Positions 1-10,440 of a DNA stretch of 64,000 nt are shown piece by piece. Every line of letters starts with the position of its first letter. Position 1 is the stretch's first letter. Location of the stretch: assembly GCA_012934845.2 (NCBI GenBank), contig WNNJ02003516.1, positions 62,001 to 126,000 on the forward strand, read 5' to 3'. Under the pieces are notes generated by a model. The model had not been told where the DNA came from and searched no databases. It saw only the letters and a program-made list of their open reading frames with translations. This DNA is from Pomphorhynchus laevis (taxonomy: Eukaryota; Acanthocephala; Palaeacanthocephala; Echinorhynchida; Pomphorhynchidae). A program made the position numbers and the translations under genes.

Positions 1-500
1 GATATTGCCACACTACAAAATCCTTTGTCACGAGCGTAGATCAGATCAGAAAATACTTTATGATATGCTACTTCGGTGGAATGATTGGAGCGGAAAGCAG
101 ATTGAAAAGAAGGGTAGAGATGCGATGAAGAGAGATACTTGTTTATCTGATATAAGAAAAGGTGTTCAATAACTTTAGATAAGGTTGGTAGAATTGATAT
201 TAGGCGAGAAGATGAAAGAAGAGAGGGGTCAAGAGTGGTCATTTTAACCAGGAGACGAACAATGACCGCTTTCCTAAGAACATGAAATATTCCATTCCGG
301 TTGTACTAGTTAAATAGGCTGGTAAGGAAAGGTGTGAATTCTGTTGACAACAATTTGAGAATTCGAGATGGAATCGGCAGGAGAGGACTTACAAGTTAAC
401 AAAATAAGAAGGCAAGATACCTCATCTTCAGATACCGAAAGTAGGTAAATAGCTCAGTAATACGAATAGACGGGATACAAGAAGTTTGTAGAAGGACTAT
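1..500 (-). mobile_element. LINE-B (CR1/L2-like) fragment, RT region
   Basis: Read on the minus strand, broken frames give peptides matching the linker and early reverse-transcriptase region of the LINE-B copies at 15-22 kb, for example a TPFLTSLFN-like stretch, a VIVRLLVK-like stretch and a PTLSKVIEH-like stretch. The nucleotide similarity to 16,550-16,700 is also visible by eye. Many stops and shifts make it a dead, old fragment. The upstream limit is cut by the window edge. The end near base 500 is approximate, set where LINE-B-like peptide similarity fades before the LINE-A 5' end. Confidence 0.7.
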
Positions 501-529
501 AATCGAATCGATTATTATAATAACAAACT

Positions 530-3500
530 TATATTAAACTTAGATTGAAATTCTTAGCTGCTAACTAACAACTACTTACACTTTCAGATCGTCCAGCTTC
601 GAAAAGAAGAGTTTGAACTTTCTTGGCTGCTTAATAAACTACTTACATTTGAGATCTAAAGTAAATACACAAACAACAATCTAATATACATACATTGAAT
701 ATCAACTTTCAATATGTCAAAGGGAAAGCCAGCCATTTACATGAAGTGCTGTTCGTGCAACGGACCCAGCGCAAAGTGTAAGGGATGCAAATGCGCACGA
801 AATCACAAGAGATGCATAAACTGTGCTGCTCTCATATGCGAAAATCGTACTTCGAGTGATCTCATTTTTGAGAACACTAACTCGGAAAATAACAACATTT
901 TGCCGCCAACAATTCCAACCACAATTAAATCACATTGCACAACTCCGACAATTTATGAGGATGTAATCAAATGGATCCTGAACCTATGCCGTCTACAAAA
1001 GTGCAATGCATATCGAGATTTTATAAATGAGCTAGCAAGAATATATACAGATTCTTGCGCCGGATCTGATACAATAATGACAGCGATTGTCTTGGGACAT
1101 TTGATTTTACAACGTACAAAGCGTAATGATCGCAAAACAGTTTGCATGTCTATTGCACGGAGAATGAGGCTATGGTCTGATGGGCTCTATGAAGAATTGT
1201 TCAAGAAGGCGTCTTTTCTCCAGGGTCAACGCTCCTTACAAAAAGATGATCGAACGCCCTGCGATTGGAAAAAGTGTTTCGTAAACCAAGTCAGATCCGG
1301 GAAATTGTCCTCGGCTATGAGGTCTCTTAACAATTCAGAACACACCGGCAGTTTACTTCGACCCGATGATAAAATAGGCTCAAAGACAGTGCTTCAACTA
1401 CTTCAAGAAAACACCCGCGCGCTAAAGAAGCTGACCCCGATGTCACACTAAGTGAGGATGTGTTTCATGGCTTTGAGGTTCACCCATCTTTGTTTGATGA
1501 TATTGATGCAGATACAATCGTTGCTACAAGTAAACTCATCAAAGGCGGCGCTGGACCATCTGGACGTGATGCTCAGGCATTGTACACGATGCTAAACTCT
1601 TTCGGTGCTGAATCGAAGAAGCTTGCGGATGACTCGCTCTGTTTGCTCGACATTTAGCTACACAAAGCTCATCCCTTGAATCGATGTGGGCGCTTACTTA
1701 TAGTCGTCTAATTGCCTTGAGTAAAGTGAATGATGTACGATCAATAGGTGTTGGTGATATCAGTCGCCGCATAATGTCAAAGGCAATTCTTACGATCGCT
1801 AAACCCCAATTACAAAAAGTATGTGGAAACCTTCAGGCTTGCCCAGGTACGAGTTCTGGCACCGAATGCGTGATACACTCGATACGTTCAGTTCTGCAGA
1901 AAGAACCGACTCATGTTCTGTTGGCAATTGATGCAGACAATGCTTTCAACCGCATAAATAGACGTCTAGCACTCAAAAAATATGTCGCATATATGCCCAG
2001 CACTATCAAATACACTTCATAACTTATATCGTAATAATCCTGAGATAATAATCAGCAATGAAACAATGCAATGCCAGGAGGGATTTACTCAGGGTAATGT
2101 ACTGGCCATGGCAGCTTTTGCTGCCGCAACGCTACTAATGATTCACAAAGTCAGGGACAAGTTTCCAATGATGCGCCAATACTGGTATGCTGATGATGGC
2201 AATTTTATTGGTTGCCCCGAAGATGTGAACTCTGCATATGCTTTTTTAGCTGACATCGGTACAAAATATAGATTTCATATTAATCCGAAGAAATGCAAGG
2301 CTTTTGTCAACGGCTTCACTTACCAAAGAATATATGAATTGTTCCACTCATCAGGGGTTGAAATCACAAATGATGGTGTGTCTGTTCGTAGCGCTCCTAT
2401 TGGTACTGAAGAGTTCGTCTCACGATTTGTTTGTTCGAAGGTATCGGAGATTCAACACAAGCTTAGGCAAGTATGCCAGATAGGCGAGTCTGATCTGCAG
2501 ACATTTTATGCATGCTTAACCAAATCACTTCAACACAATTGGACTTATGTGCAACGTACTTGCTCATGTGACCCTCTCTGGTTCAAGAAACTAAAGGATG
2601 AACTGCGCTCTCAAATAGACAGCTTATTCATGATCGATTCCGTACCGATTAACAGATTGTGGGAGCTAGTCAGACTGCCAGTGAGTTTGGGCGGATTAGG
2701 TATATTTGACCCATGTAACTCTGTGAAGACGAACTATGATAGGTCGCTCACTTTCTGCCAACCTTTTGTTTACAATCTGGATTTCGAATTTATTTTGGAA
2801 CAACAATCAATTTGTCGATCAACGTTTTCACAGTCAAATAAAGCCCAGTTCCAATTGCACAGAGAGTCAATCTACTCTGAATTGAACGAGCACTTACAAA
2901 ACGCATTGGATCATGCAACAGTTAGCGGCGCTTCTGCCTGGCTCACGGCTTATCCCTCGAACTCGAATGGCGCAGTACTGAATAACACAGTATTTAAAGA
3001 CGCTATTGCCGCTAGGTACGGACAGATCGTCAGAGACGTTCCCAAAAATTGCTCATGTGGTCAACCGAATTCCTTATCTCACGCTCTGTCATGTAAACAT
3101 GGTTACCTCCCGACCGTCAGACATAATTGTGTACGTGATTATGTTGCTAAGGAAATTACAAAAGTATCATCCGGTGTGCAGATCGAGCCATCACTTCAAC
3201 CACTCAATTCACATGTCACCTTTCAAGCATCGAGTACAGCTACGGACAGGTGTACTTGCCTAGACATAGTATGTAATGGTCTTTTTGGAGGTACTACTCA
3301 GCGCATTTTCTTGAATATATGTATATTTAACATACATGCGCCCTCAAATGCCTCCAGATCGTCAAGTTCATCGTTTGATTTCCACCAAGCACGAAAAATA
3401 GCAAAATACGAAGAAAGAATTCGCGAAATTGAACATTCAATTTTCTTGCCATTCATTTTGTCATTCTCGTCAGGTATTGGTGTCGATGCTAACCGTTGTC

Positions 3501-3765
3501 TCCAAGGTATTGCACGTAAGCTAGCTCTGAAAAACTACAGCTCATACACCGCCGAAATTGCAAGGTTGCGAAGAACAATTGGTTGTATCGTCATGCGTGG
3601 CGTATCTATGAGCCTTAGATCACCTCGATCCACATTGTTGCAACCGGTCTCAATGTCAAGATCTTGATCCTAATGACTGATAATTTGACAGTGTTTTCAT
3701 TTTCTTGTACAATTTTACAATGTTTTAATGCCCATTTGAGGGATCCAAATAAATTATTATTATTA
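530..3765 (+). mobile_element. LINE-A copy 1: nearly full-length RLE-type non-LTR retrotransposon
   Basis: The copy has a 5' UTR, one long ORF split by a few frameshifts, a 3' UTR and an ATT/TAA-rich tail. The 5' UTR contains two imperfect ~36-bp units (about 545-580 and 614-648) sharing the core CTGCT...ACTACTTACA, which recurs before LINE-A copy 4 at about 61,255. The 3' UTR contains TGCCCATTTGAGGGATCC, which matches GGCCCATTTGCGGAAACC after copy 3 at about 61,145. The element sits in a (TAA)n-like context. The 5' limit is set by homology with copy 4 and is good to about 15 bp. The family is familiar from sponge, cnidarian and mollusc genomes, but its clade name is not certain to me. Confidence 0.8.
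714..3667 (+). pseudogene. LINE-A ORF: Cys cluster + reverse transcriptase + zinc knuckle + restriction-like endonuclease
   Basis: The start ATG at 714 follows the 5' UTR and matches the start of copies 3 and 4. Residues 12-42 hold nine cysteines (C12, C13, C15, C22, C25, C27, C34, C37, C42), a spacing like tesmin/MSL2-type CXC zinc clusters. The RT follows: GVGDISRR fingers (~1747), motif A DADNAFNRINR (~1930), motif B EGFTQGNVLAM (~2075) and motif C YADDG (2186). Then come a thumb with LPVSLGGLGIFDP (~2674), a CSCG...HALSC knuckle (~3051), RHNCVRD (~3118), EPSLQPL (~3184) and LDIVCNG...LNICIFN, which resembles a PD-(D/E)XK nuclease core. Three frame changes (near 1,440, 1,650 and 1,985) split about 985 codons, so this copy is dead but young. 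The RT catalytic residues are intact. Confidence 0.82.
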
Positions 3766-3829
3766 AAAAATATTATAACAAACAGAAGCAAATGAGTTAC
3801 GAGCTTGTGTCGCTTACAAAACATGATAA

Positions 3830-4130
3830 AATAAAATAAAAAAGCATCAAAAAATTCAATCAAATAGTAGTTGCAAATTCCTTCTTTCAGCTTCGATGGC
3901 TTTCTTGATAGCATCACTAGATATACTACTAGAGATATCAAGGCGCTTTAGTGCATTCCACCCGTTAACTACCCTGGTTGCAAATCGATGGTGAACAGGA
4001 ATTCTTGTAGTTGGCTTTATTAATTTCCACACATGCCCACGAGTTTCTCCTCTATCATGCACGAATAATAAGCTAGAGAGATCGCCAAAGCCATCGAAAA
4101 CAATTTTGACTTGAGAAATTGTTTTTGAAA
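3830..4130 (-). mobile_element. 3' end of a LINE ORF2 (CR1/RTE-like tail)
   Basis: The minus-strand peptide between 4062 and 3856 has the usual ORF2 C-terminal pattern RGHVWKLIKP...FATRVVNGWNAL...AIKKAIEAE, where many APE-type LINEs read R-G-H-x-x-K-L...F-x-x-R-V-V-N-x-W-N. No RT or endonuclease domain is attached. It abuts the LINE-A 3' tail on one side and an old LINE-B on the other, so it is a truncated insert. The clade cannot be settled from about 70 residues. Confidence 0.65.
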
Positions 4131-5290
4131 TTAGTTAATCGGAGAATTGAGAAGGATCAAGAGTGGAGATGACGGAGGCACGAGAAAGTAGAGAATTGAT
4201 AGTTTTTCATTTAGTTCGAGAGTCATTAGTGGAAGCCAGTTTGTTTCGTCAAAAACTATGTGCCCTAGAACACAGAAGTTGCCTACGTGAACAACGAAGA
4301 TTAAAAATTGGTTACGATAAACGGAGGAGTCAAGTGCTGAAAATAGTATGAGATAACGATGATAAGTTCTGAAAGAACGACGCATGATGCGTTTTGAAGT
4401 CACACACTTAGAGTCGAGCCATGTTGCACGATAGTGACGTTATTGAACAAAAGTTTTAAGGGAAAGAATTTCATCGAGGATAGAGCAAAATACATTCTTA
4501 AAGAGGGTTCATAAGTAATTGGGGGATTGGTAGATAGAAGAAGGATATATTAACGGAGAGCGGTTGATATGAGAACGAAGAAGGGAAAAATCGAGGAATT
4601 CCCAAGAACGTCAAGAGATAATTTTTGCAGGATTATTGATTTTTAACAGAGAATATGTAACAAGGAAGTGGTTAGATAGAGCAGGATCAGATATACACAA
4701 TGAAGAAGACAAGGCAAGACGCGAAGGTAGGGCAACAATATCGATGGTACTGCCAAGAATATGGGTATCAGAAGAATAACGATGAGACATGATTTGAAAA
4801 TCATAATCATTAAATCCATTTACCGGAGAGGAAGATTAAAGAAATTAAGTTTGACAGTTCACCGAAAAAAGAGTCTGACGGAGGACAGGAGTCAGATCGA
4901 TAGAATAAGTAAATATTGAGAAACAACGAGCCGGCTTTTACACTAAAGTTAAGTAGTTTGAAAGTAATATGAACAAATGACAACGATAATGATTGCAACG
5001 GAGACCAATGGTGAAAGAAAGCTATAAGACCACCGTGATTAATTGATTTATTTTAACTAATAGATAGTTGATGAGCCTTATTAACCACAGAGAAATTTAA
5101 AGAGCATAGGTGTTTTATAGAGTAATAATTATGGTCAACGTGCCAAGATTCGGTTAAACACAAAACATCCCAAGATTTATGAAGGAAAATACCATATACT
5201 TAATCAACCTTGTTACTAAGAGAGCGGTTATTAAAGACGGCTAATTTCCAGGAAGACTTGGGAAGTAGCGGAGTCGAATCAATTAAATGA
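4131..5290 (-). pseudogene. LINE-B ORF2 N-terminal part: AP endonuclease domain
   Basis: Minus-strand translation from about 5270 gives LAVFNNRSLSNKVD and then WDVLCLTESWH, the opening motifs of APE-type LINE endonucleases (L-x-x-x-N-x-R-S-L and L-T-E-T-W). Later parts match the APE-RT linker seen at 17.1-17.5 kb. Stops are frequent. No RT follows before 4131. Confidence 0.65.
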
Positions 5291-6165
5291 TACACTGGAT
5301 GATTAACTGGAAGATTTACTGACGGCTTTACTTGAAAATTTTCTTGATGATTTACTGAAGGATTTACTGGAGAGTTTACTGAAGGATTTAATAGGATTTA
5401 ATGGAGGATTTAATGGAGGATTAACCGGATAATTTATTTGAGTATTTACTTGAGAATTAACAGGATTATATACTCGAAGATTTACTGGATTATTAAATTG
5501 AGGATTTGCTGAAGGATTTACTGGAGGATAAACTGGAGGATTTACCGGGGGATTTATTGGAGGATTTACTGGAAGATTTACTAGATGATTTACTGGAGAA
5601 TTTACTGGAAGATTTACTAGATGATTTACTGGAGGGTTTACTGGTAGATTTAATGGAGGATTTACTGGAGGATTTACTGGAGGATTTACTGGAGAATTTA
5701 CTGTAGAATTTACTGGAGGATTTACTGGAAGATTTACTAGAGGATTTACCGGAGGATTTACTGGAGAATTTACAGGAGGATTTACTGGAGGATTTACAAG
5801 AGGATTTACTGGAGGATTTACTGGAGGATTTACTGGATTTGAAGGCTTAGATAGTCAAATATGGGAGCTGGATAAACTCGCAGTGTTGTTATTGTCAAGG
5901 TTTGTTTTCAGTTGACGAGTTCGTATAACTATAATATTACTGGAGGATTTACTTGAAGATTTACTGGGGGATTTACTGGAGAATTTACAGGAGGATTTAC
6001 TGGAGGATAAACTGGAGGAATTTCTGGAGGAATTACTAGATGATTTACTGAGGATTTACTGGATTTGAAGACTTAGATAGTCAAATATGGGAGCTGGATA
6101 AACTCGATGTGTTGTTATTGTCAAGGTTTGTTTTCAGTTGACGAGTTCGTATAACCCTAATATTA
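5285..6165 (+). repeat. 12-bp coding-like minisatellite with duplicated 105-bp flank
   Basis: About 40-50 degenerate copies of the 12-mer TTACTGGAGGAT run from 5285 to 5840 and again from 5940 to 6060. The two blocks are separated, and the second followed, by a ~105-bp non-repeat segment (5838-5943 and 6060-6165) differing at only a few bases, so repeat plus flank duplicated together. On the minus strand each unit reads Asn-Pro-Pro-Val. It lies exactly where LINE-B ORF1 ends and ORF2 begins. Confidence 0.85.
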
Positions 6166-6169
6166 CGTA

Positions 6170-6967
6170 TAATGAAAGTAGAGGAACAGTATGTGTTTCG
6201 TTTCTCGTTAAGTTCGGCACGGAGAGTTTTGTAAGCATCACGTTCTACTGGTGACAGGTCAGGAATTATATAGACTCTGGAAAAGCTAGGTGGATTTAGT
6301 AGCTTACTACAATAAAAAAAGTGCTTGACGTGATATCGATTCGTCAGTTAAAACAAGCAACCGTGGAGGAATATCAGTTCGTTTAGCTGAAAATCGTTTG
6401 AGTCGAAGATACCGACAAGTTGATAGATTTATCCCGATATCAGAGAAAATGTTCTTGACGACGTCTTAAAATTATTGATGAAACAGGTAATTCTCTAATG
6501 GTTACGTTACACGAACGGTTTGCCTGCTTATCACACTCTTGCAAGATTTTAAGCGGAATCAGATTTTTGTTTAAATGATTGGTCGCGTAAACAGATCTTG
6601 TAACCTCCTGTCGAACTACACCTGCAAAAGTACGCGATTTAGTTAAACTGGATTCTCCACCATTAAATGAGGTTTCTTCCAAAAAATTATTCTTCAAGTT
6701 TCCAAGCTCTGTCGTCAACTCAGCGATTTCGATTCGTGAGCGCTCAACAACTTCGTCAATTGATGATAAGCATTTTGCTGAACAATATAGACAGTGGAAG
6801 TCCCGCAGAAAGAAATCTCTATCGACGCTACGAGTAGCTTTCACATTGGTTCTCAGAGTGCAACCAGGACTTGAGCATTTGATATCAAGGGTTACGAAAT
6901 CAGCCGTATTTAACTCGCCTGTAGCAAACGTACTAAGAACAGTTGGATTACGATTAAATGTTGACAA
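6170..6967 (-). pseudogene. LINE-B ORF1 (PHD-like finger, coiled coil, RVYIIPDL C-terminal motif)
   Basis: The open part runs 6967-6440 (175 codons). It has Cys pairs CSSPGC and HCLYCSAKC (residues ~31-65), like the PHD-type finger of CR1/L2 ORF1 proteins, followed by a charged helical segment (IDEVVERSRIEIAELTTEL) likely to form a coiled coil. After a frame break the minus strand of 6190-6300 reads RVYIIPDLSPVERDAYKTL, the standard C-terminal motif of CR1/L2/RTE ORF1 RNA-binding proteins (R-V-x-I-x-P-D-L-T-P-x-E-R). The frame then goes past one TGA into Asn-Pro-Pro-Val repeats. In the family this protein coats LINE RNA; here it is broken. Confidence 0.65.
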
Positions 6968-7790
6968 ATGTGTCCTCGTGCAATTAAGTTACCCGTCTGA
7001 AACTCTTAGGTACTATATTGAAGACATTGTCTAAAGGAAGTGTTTCAATAAAAAGATTTAGATATTATTGTCCATCGATCCTTGTAAACAAAGTTGAACA
7101 CCGATTTTACTCTAGGTAAAGCTAATCGGTCATTATGTTGTATAAAAAGCGCAATCCTCAGGTCAAACTGTTCAATGTTCAAGAGGTTATTCACCTCCCC
7201 CTTCCGGCCACACTTGAAATACTGCATTTATGTTTATTTTCTTGCCACTAAGCGAAAAATAGTAGACCTGATATATTCTAAGGCCCGATTCGAGGCTATG
7301 TGTTGGCTTAGGTGTTAGTGATTATCATATACGCCTTAGTCTTATTGGAATGATGTCGGTACGTAAGAGGTTTATAGCTTTGGAAATGCTTTGTCTGTGG
7401 CATATGTCGAATGTTGCGAGGGGGCTATCCCGCTGATGTAATTACTAGTCGGGTAGGTAGGTTGCGGGGACATAGTAGTGTTGTATAAATATCAATTTGG
7501 CAGATTACCGAAAATATTCAGACTGTCGAGGAGGGGAATTAACATGTGGAATGCGCTGTCTGTAGAAGTCGTTGATGCTCCTAGCTCGAGCAAGTTTTAA
7601 TCACGATACTGCAAGTGGATACATGAACAATGCCGCCATTCATCACTTCTGCTGAACTATCCTATTTAGCTCCGTTGATTGACTATTTACTTTTTGTTTT
7701 CTTTTTGGACTCTTCCTGAATAGCCTATTGGCTTTAGCATGTATTTGAATAAATAAATTATTTATTTATTATAATTAATTATTTAATTAT
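6946..7790 (+). mobile_element. LINE ORF2 3' fragment ending in (AATA)n
   Basis: Broken plus-strand frames give LRLNVDKCVL (~6950), FTLGKANRSL (~7100), FRPHLKYCIYVY (~7195) and MWNALSVEVVDAPSSSKF (~7540), the ordered C-terminal landmarks of CR1/Jockey-like ORF2 proteins (K-A-N-R-x-L, V-R-P-x-L-E-Y, W-N-x-L-P-x-x-V-V). It ends in a TAAATAAATTATTTATTTATT tract. Several stops and shifts. It abuts the 5' end of the old LINE-B ORF1 in opposite orientation. Confidence 0.65.
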
Positions 7791-7796
7791 TTAACA

Positions 7797-8500
7797 TCGA
7801 AAAGGTTTCATGTTTCAGAGATCTGGGCGTGATCGTAAGTGAAGATATGAAGACACGAGTCCACTTCCAATATGTCGCATCCAAATGTCGACGTATGCAA
7901 GGCATGTTAAGACGCTCGTTTGGCCAACTCGATCCAGTTAGTTTTCGCATTGCCTACTCTGCCCTTATAAAATCGCACATGTTATACGCGTCCCCTGCAA
8001 TACACCCACAGCTCCGTGGCGAATTGGAAATATACGAACGGATATTACGACAAGCAACCCATATTGTGTCCTCAGTGCGTGGTGTCAACTATACCCAGAG
8101 ACTGGCATTGTTGAATGTACACACTGTTGAACGTTCGCTGTCTGACGCCGACCTAGTGTATGTATGGCGGTCACTGTCTATACCAGGAAATGTTTCAAAG
8201 TTTATGTTTACAATTCGTCCACCGGGTCGACTACGAAGCCACATACTTATGATAAAGCGCAGGCTCCGTCCCAAAACAAATTGTGTTACGATAAGTGATC
8301 GCATTGCTGACCTGTGGAACAATCTTCATGCATCAACAATCGACAGCGGTTCCGTTCAGAAGTTCAAGGCAATTATTAAATCACGATAATGACAGTTTCA
8401 TCTTTTATTTCTTTATTTTCTGTTTTTATGTTTTGAGCTATGTGATCCAGCCAATTTGAGCTTATGCTCCTGGGCTGTTGTAACAATAATAATTATTATT
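7797..8500 (+). mobile_element. Second LINE ORF2 3' fragment
   Basis: An open frame from about 7,797 through 8,389 begins with CFRDLGVIVSEDM and contains SFRIAYSALIKSHMLYASPAIHP and DRIADLWNNLHASTIDSGSVQKFKAIIK, the C-terminal region of a CR1-like ORF2 with an intact reading frame of about 195 codons. A short 3' UTR ends in AACAATAATAATTATTATT. It is 5'-truncated before the end of the RT domain and is a different subfamily from the fragment just upstream. Confidence 0.7.
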
Positions 8501-8571
8501 GCATTTTGATTTAGCATTGTTATTTTAAATTTTATAACTATATTAAATACATAGACTCAGCTGATTTGATC
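8494..8571 (+). repeat. Inverted arm matching 9755-9838 (Penelope-like 3' end)
   Basis: The sequence TTTAGCATTGTTATTTTAAATTT...TTAAATACATAGACTCAG...GATTTGATC is the reverse complement, with a few changes, of 9755-9838. The 1.2-kb interval between the arms is therefore bracketed by inverted copies of the repeat that forms the 3' end of the Penelope-like family described below. Confidence 0.7.
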
Positions 8572-8920
8572 GTTTAAATAAACGAATGATCGGTACACGG
8601 TATATACCGAGATAACAAAGCTAACTAATGGGTATATAACGATTAGTTGTTGGAATATACCGTAACTATTAAAGCTACATCGAAATCTTTAGTCATTAGC
8701 TTGAAGGTCTATTAGACAAGAATGGTCAGTACTACATGTGTAGTTCCGATCATTTATTTTCAGTTGTAGAAATATGAAAGCATTCATAGCTAATACATAG
8801 AATTAGTTGACGATATAAAACACATCAAACGTATATTTACAAACTATGGATCATCTAACAGATTTATTTTAAATGTTGCTAAGTTCTCAGGAGGTAGTTT
8901 TAAAAGAATTCCCAAACTTA

Positions 8921-9256
8921 TCATCTTAACCTCTTAAGATGATTTCTTATCACCTTAAGGTTAGCATTTTTATCTTTAGATATTAACACCTCTTCTGCTA
9001 TAGTTATGCATATTATGCATGTAATGTTTGAGACAGTTAACATCTTAAAATTCCTATCTGACTTTATCATAGTAATATGGTCAGATAAGCTTTGGAGAGT
9101 TAGATCTGAAAAGTTGAATGCACTGAAGGTTGATAATTTGCTTTTGTACTTTGGATCAATTTGTTTTGAATCAAAATTATTATTAGGTAGATAAACAAGT
9201 AAGCTAATTTCAAATGATGCCAACAATAAAATATGTATATATTTCATTATAATCAT
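8921..9256 (-). CDS. Unrecognised 111-residue ORF with a possible signal peptide
   Basis: The frame starts MIIMKYIHILLLASF, a hydrophobic stretch that could be a signal peptide or membrane anchor. It continues as a Lys/Ser/Asn-rich segment with one Cys pair (CIIC) inside a second hydrophobic stretch. I recognise no family. It lies alone in the interval between the two inverted repeat arms (8494-8571 and 9755-9838). The AT-richness makes a chance ORF plausible. It could also be one exon of an unrecognised gene. Confidence 0.2.
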   Translation of the reverse strand: MIIMKYIHILLLASFEISLLVYLPNNNFDSKQIDPKYKSKLSTFSAFNFSDLTLQSLSDHITMIKSDRNFKMLTVSNITCIICITIAEEVLISKDKNANLKVIRNHLKRLR

Positions 9257-9981
9257 ATTTCATCAATTAACTTCAAACAAGTTTTCATTTGAGCAATGCA
9301 TTCTTCACTTATTCCATTGATAAAATCACATTTTCAAAGGTCGATTATTTCAATAGCGGGAAATAACACTAAGATGCTAAATTTACAAACGTAAGTGATA
9401 TCAGTGAAAACTGTCATATTCCGATTAACGATGGGGCTCGTCCGTACAGTTGGATACGATAGCAAAACTATTGAGTATATAATAATATATGCTAGGTAGG
9501 AATTCAAATTTCAGTACTTAAGTGTTTTGGTTGATCCTTTAAAAAACATTACCGGGTATCTTTTAGGTTTTGATGGCTCAAGCATGGTCAGTGTGTGATG
9601 TGTCATTAAAAGCAATTTCAATTACGAAAGAATTGGGACAATGAGGTTTAAGATATACGTATTTGTGACTTCAATAAAATAAAGTAGATTTATTTAAAAA
9701 AGTATAAATTTATTAAAGTGCATATAGTGAATATAATATATCCACTTGCAAGTCCACTAATCAAATCAGCTAACTGAGTCTACGTATTTAATATAATTAT
9801 AAACTAAACAAAACATAATAATGCTAAATCAAAATTTAATAATTAAATAATAAAATTAAAAATTGTTTTTAGATTTTTTATAATTTAAATCAAGTTAAAA
9901 TAAAAAATTGAAATTTAAAATAAACGTCATTTTTATGAATTGACTAATAAATAACAGACATTGTATCAGAATAATAATTAG

Positions 9982-10054
9982 TGGTCATCAGGAGGAACTG
10001 CTATGCTATCAGGTTTCGTCCCCTAACTCCTCTACCCAACATAGCAGCGGGGCC
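9982..10054 (-). ncRNA. Conserved structured motif, copy 1 (ribozyme candidate)
   Basis: On the minus strand the motif contains, in order, GGCCCC, CTGCTATG, GAGGAG, GGGGA(C), GAAAC, AGCATAGCAG, TTCCTC and CTGATGA. Three segment pairs are complementary (GGCCCC with GGGG(C/A)C, CTGCTATG with CATAGCAG, GAGGAG with TTCCTC). CTGATGA and GAAA are hammerhead core words, and Penelope-like elements are known to carry hammerhead ribozymes in their terminal repeats. The order is not that of a standard hammerhead, so this is a candidate RNA structure only. Confidence 0.4.
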
Positions 10055-10120
10055 AAATACTCCCTATTGACGTAACACTAGATTAAAAACTGCTTTTGAA
10101 TAAAACTATTTATTCAGCGA

Positions 10121-10192
10121 GGTCAACAGGAGGAATTGCTATGCTATCAGGTTTCGGCCCCTAACTCCTCTACACAGCATAGCAGCGGGGCC
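10121..10192 (-). ncRNA. Conserved structured motif, copy 2
   Basis: Same segments as the copy at 9982-10054, about 139 bp away, with CTGTTGA replacing CTGATGA. Both stems CTGCTATG/CATAGCAA and GGCCCC/GGGGCC are kept almost intact although the surrounding sequence has diverged. Tandem spacing of such motifs is typical of Penelope-like terminal repeats. Confidence 0.4.
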
Positions 10193-10289
10193 AAATACAT
10201 GCTAATGATGCATTTCTTCTAATAAAACTATCTAGTATCTTATTCTAATGCAAAGTATATTATTTATTATCCATCCATAAAAATAATAC

Positions 10290-10440
10290 AAATATTATAA
10301 TACTAATTATTATAATACTAAATTATATACTTATTACTAATTATAATACTAAATTATATACTTATTACTAATTATAATACTAAATTATATACTTATTACT
10401 AATTACCTATTTACAGTTTTACCTATTTACAGTTTTACAA
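10290..10440 (+). repeat. 31-bp and 17-bp short tandem repeats
   Basis: About 3.3 copies of a 31-bp AT-rich unit (ATTATAATACTAAATTATAT...) lie at 10,300-10,405, followed by two copies of a 17-bp unit, ACCTATTTACAGTTTT, ending near 10,437. They fill the gap between the Penelope-like end and LINE-C. Confidence 0.75.

Larger units (their letters stand above)
4131..6967 (-). mobile_element. Old LINE-B copy: ORF1, minisatellite, APE part of ORF2
   Basis: On the minus strand the order is ORF1 (6967 to about 6170), a 12-bp minisatellite (6060 to 5290) and the apurinic endonuclease half of ORF2 (5290 to about 4600), followed by the linker toward the RT, which stops at 4131. The same APE and linker segments recur in the copy at 17.0-18.4 kb, which defines the family. 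The RT and 3' end are missing because other LINE debris (3830-4130) interrupts the element. Multiple stops in every frame show an old copy. Confidence 0.7.
9755..10281 (-). mobile_element. Penelope-like element 3' end with two structured motifs
   Basis: On the minus strand this holds the last ~16 codons of the RT ([15 protein letters not shown] followed by a stop, near 10,270-10,220), two tandem copies of a ~73-nt structured motif, and a 3' UTR ending in the TTAAATACG..GACTCAG block. The same arrangement, with a longer RT, is at 32.2-33.9 kb. It is a truncated remnant of an old element. Confidence 0.6.

Noticed and set aside
5506-5706. Open plus-strand frame reading (Leu-Leu-Glu-Asp)n
   Set aside because: It is only the translation of the 12-bp minisatellite. 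No promoter, start context or unique sequence; the meaningful reading, if any, is the minus-strand Asn-Pro-Pro-Val one.
9982-10054. HDV-like double pseudoknot
   Set aside because: P1- and P2-like pairs exist (GGCCCC/GGGGCC, CTGCTATG/CATAGCAG), but there is no P3 hairpin or P4, and the J4/2 match (CTGA) is too short to count.
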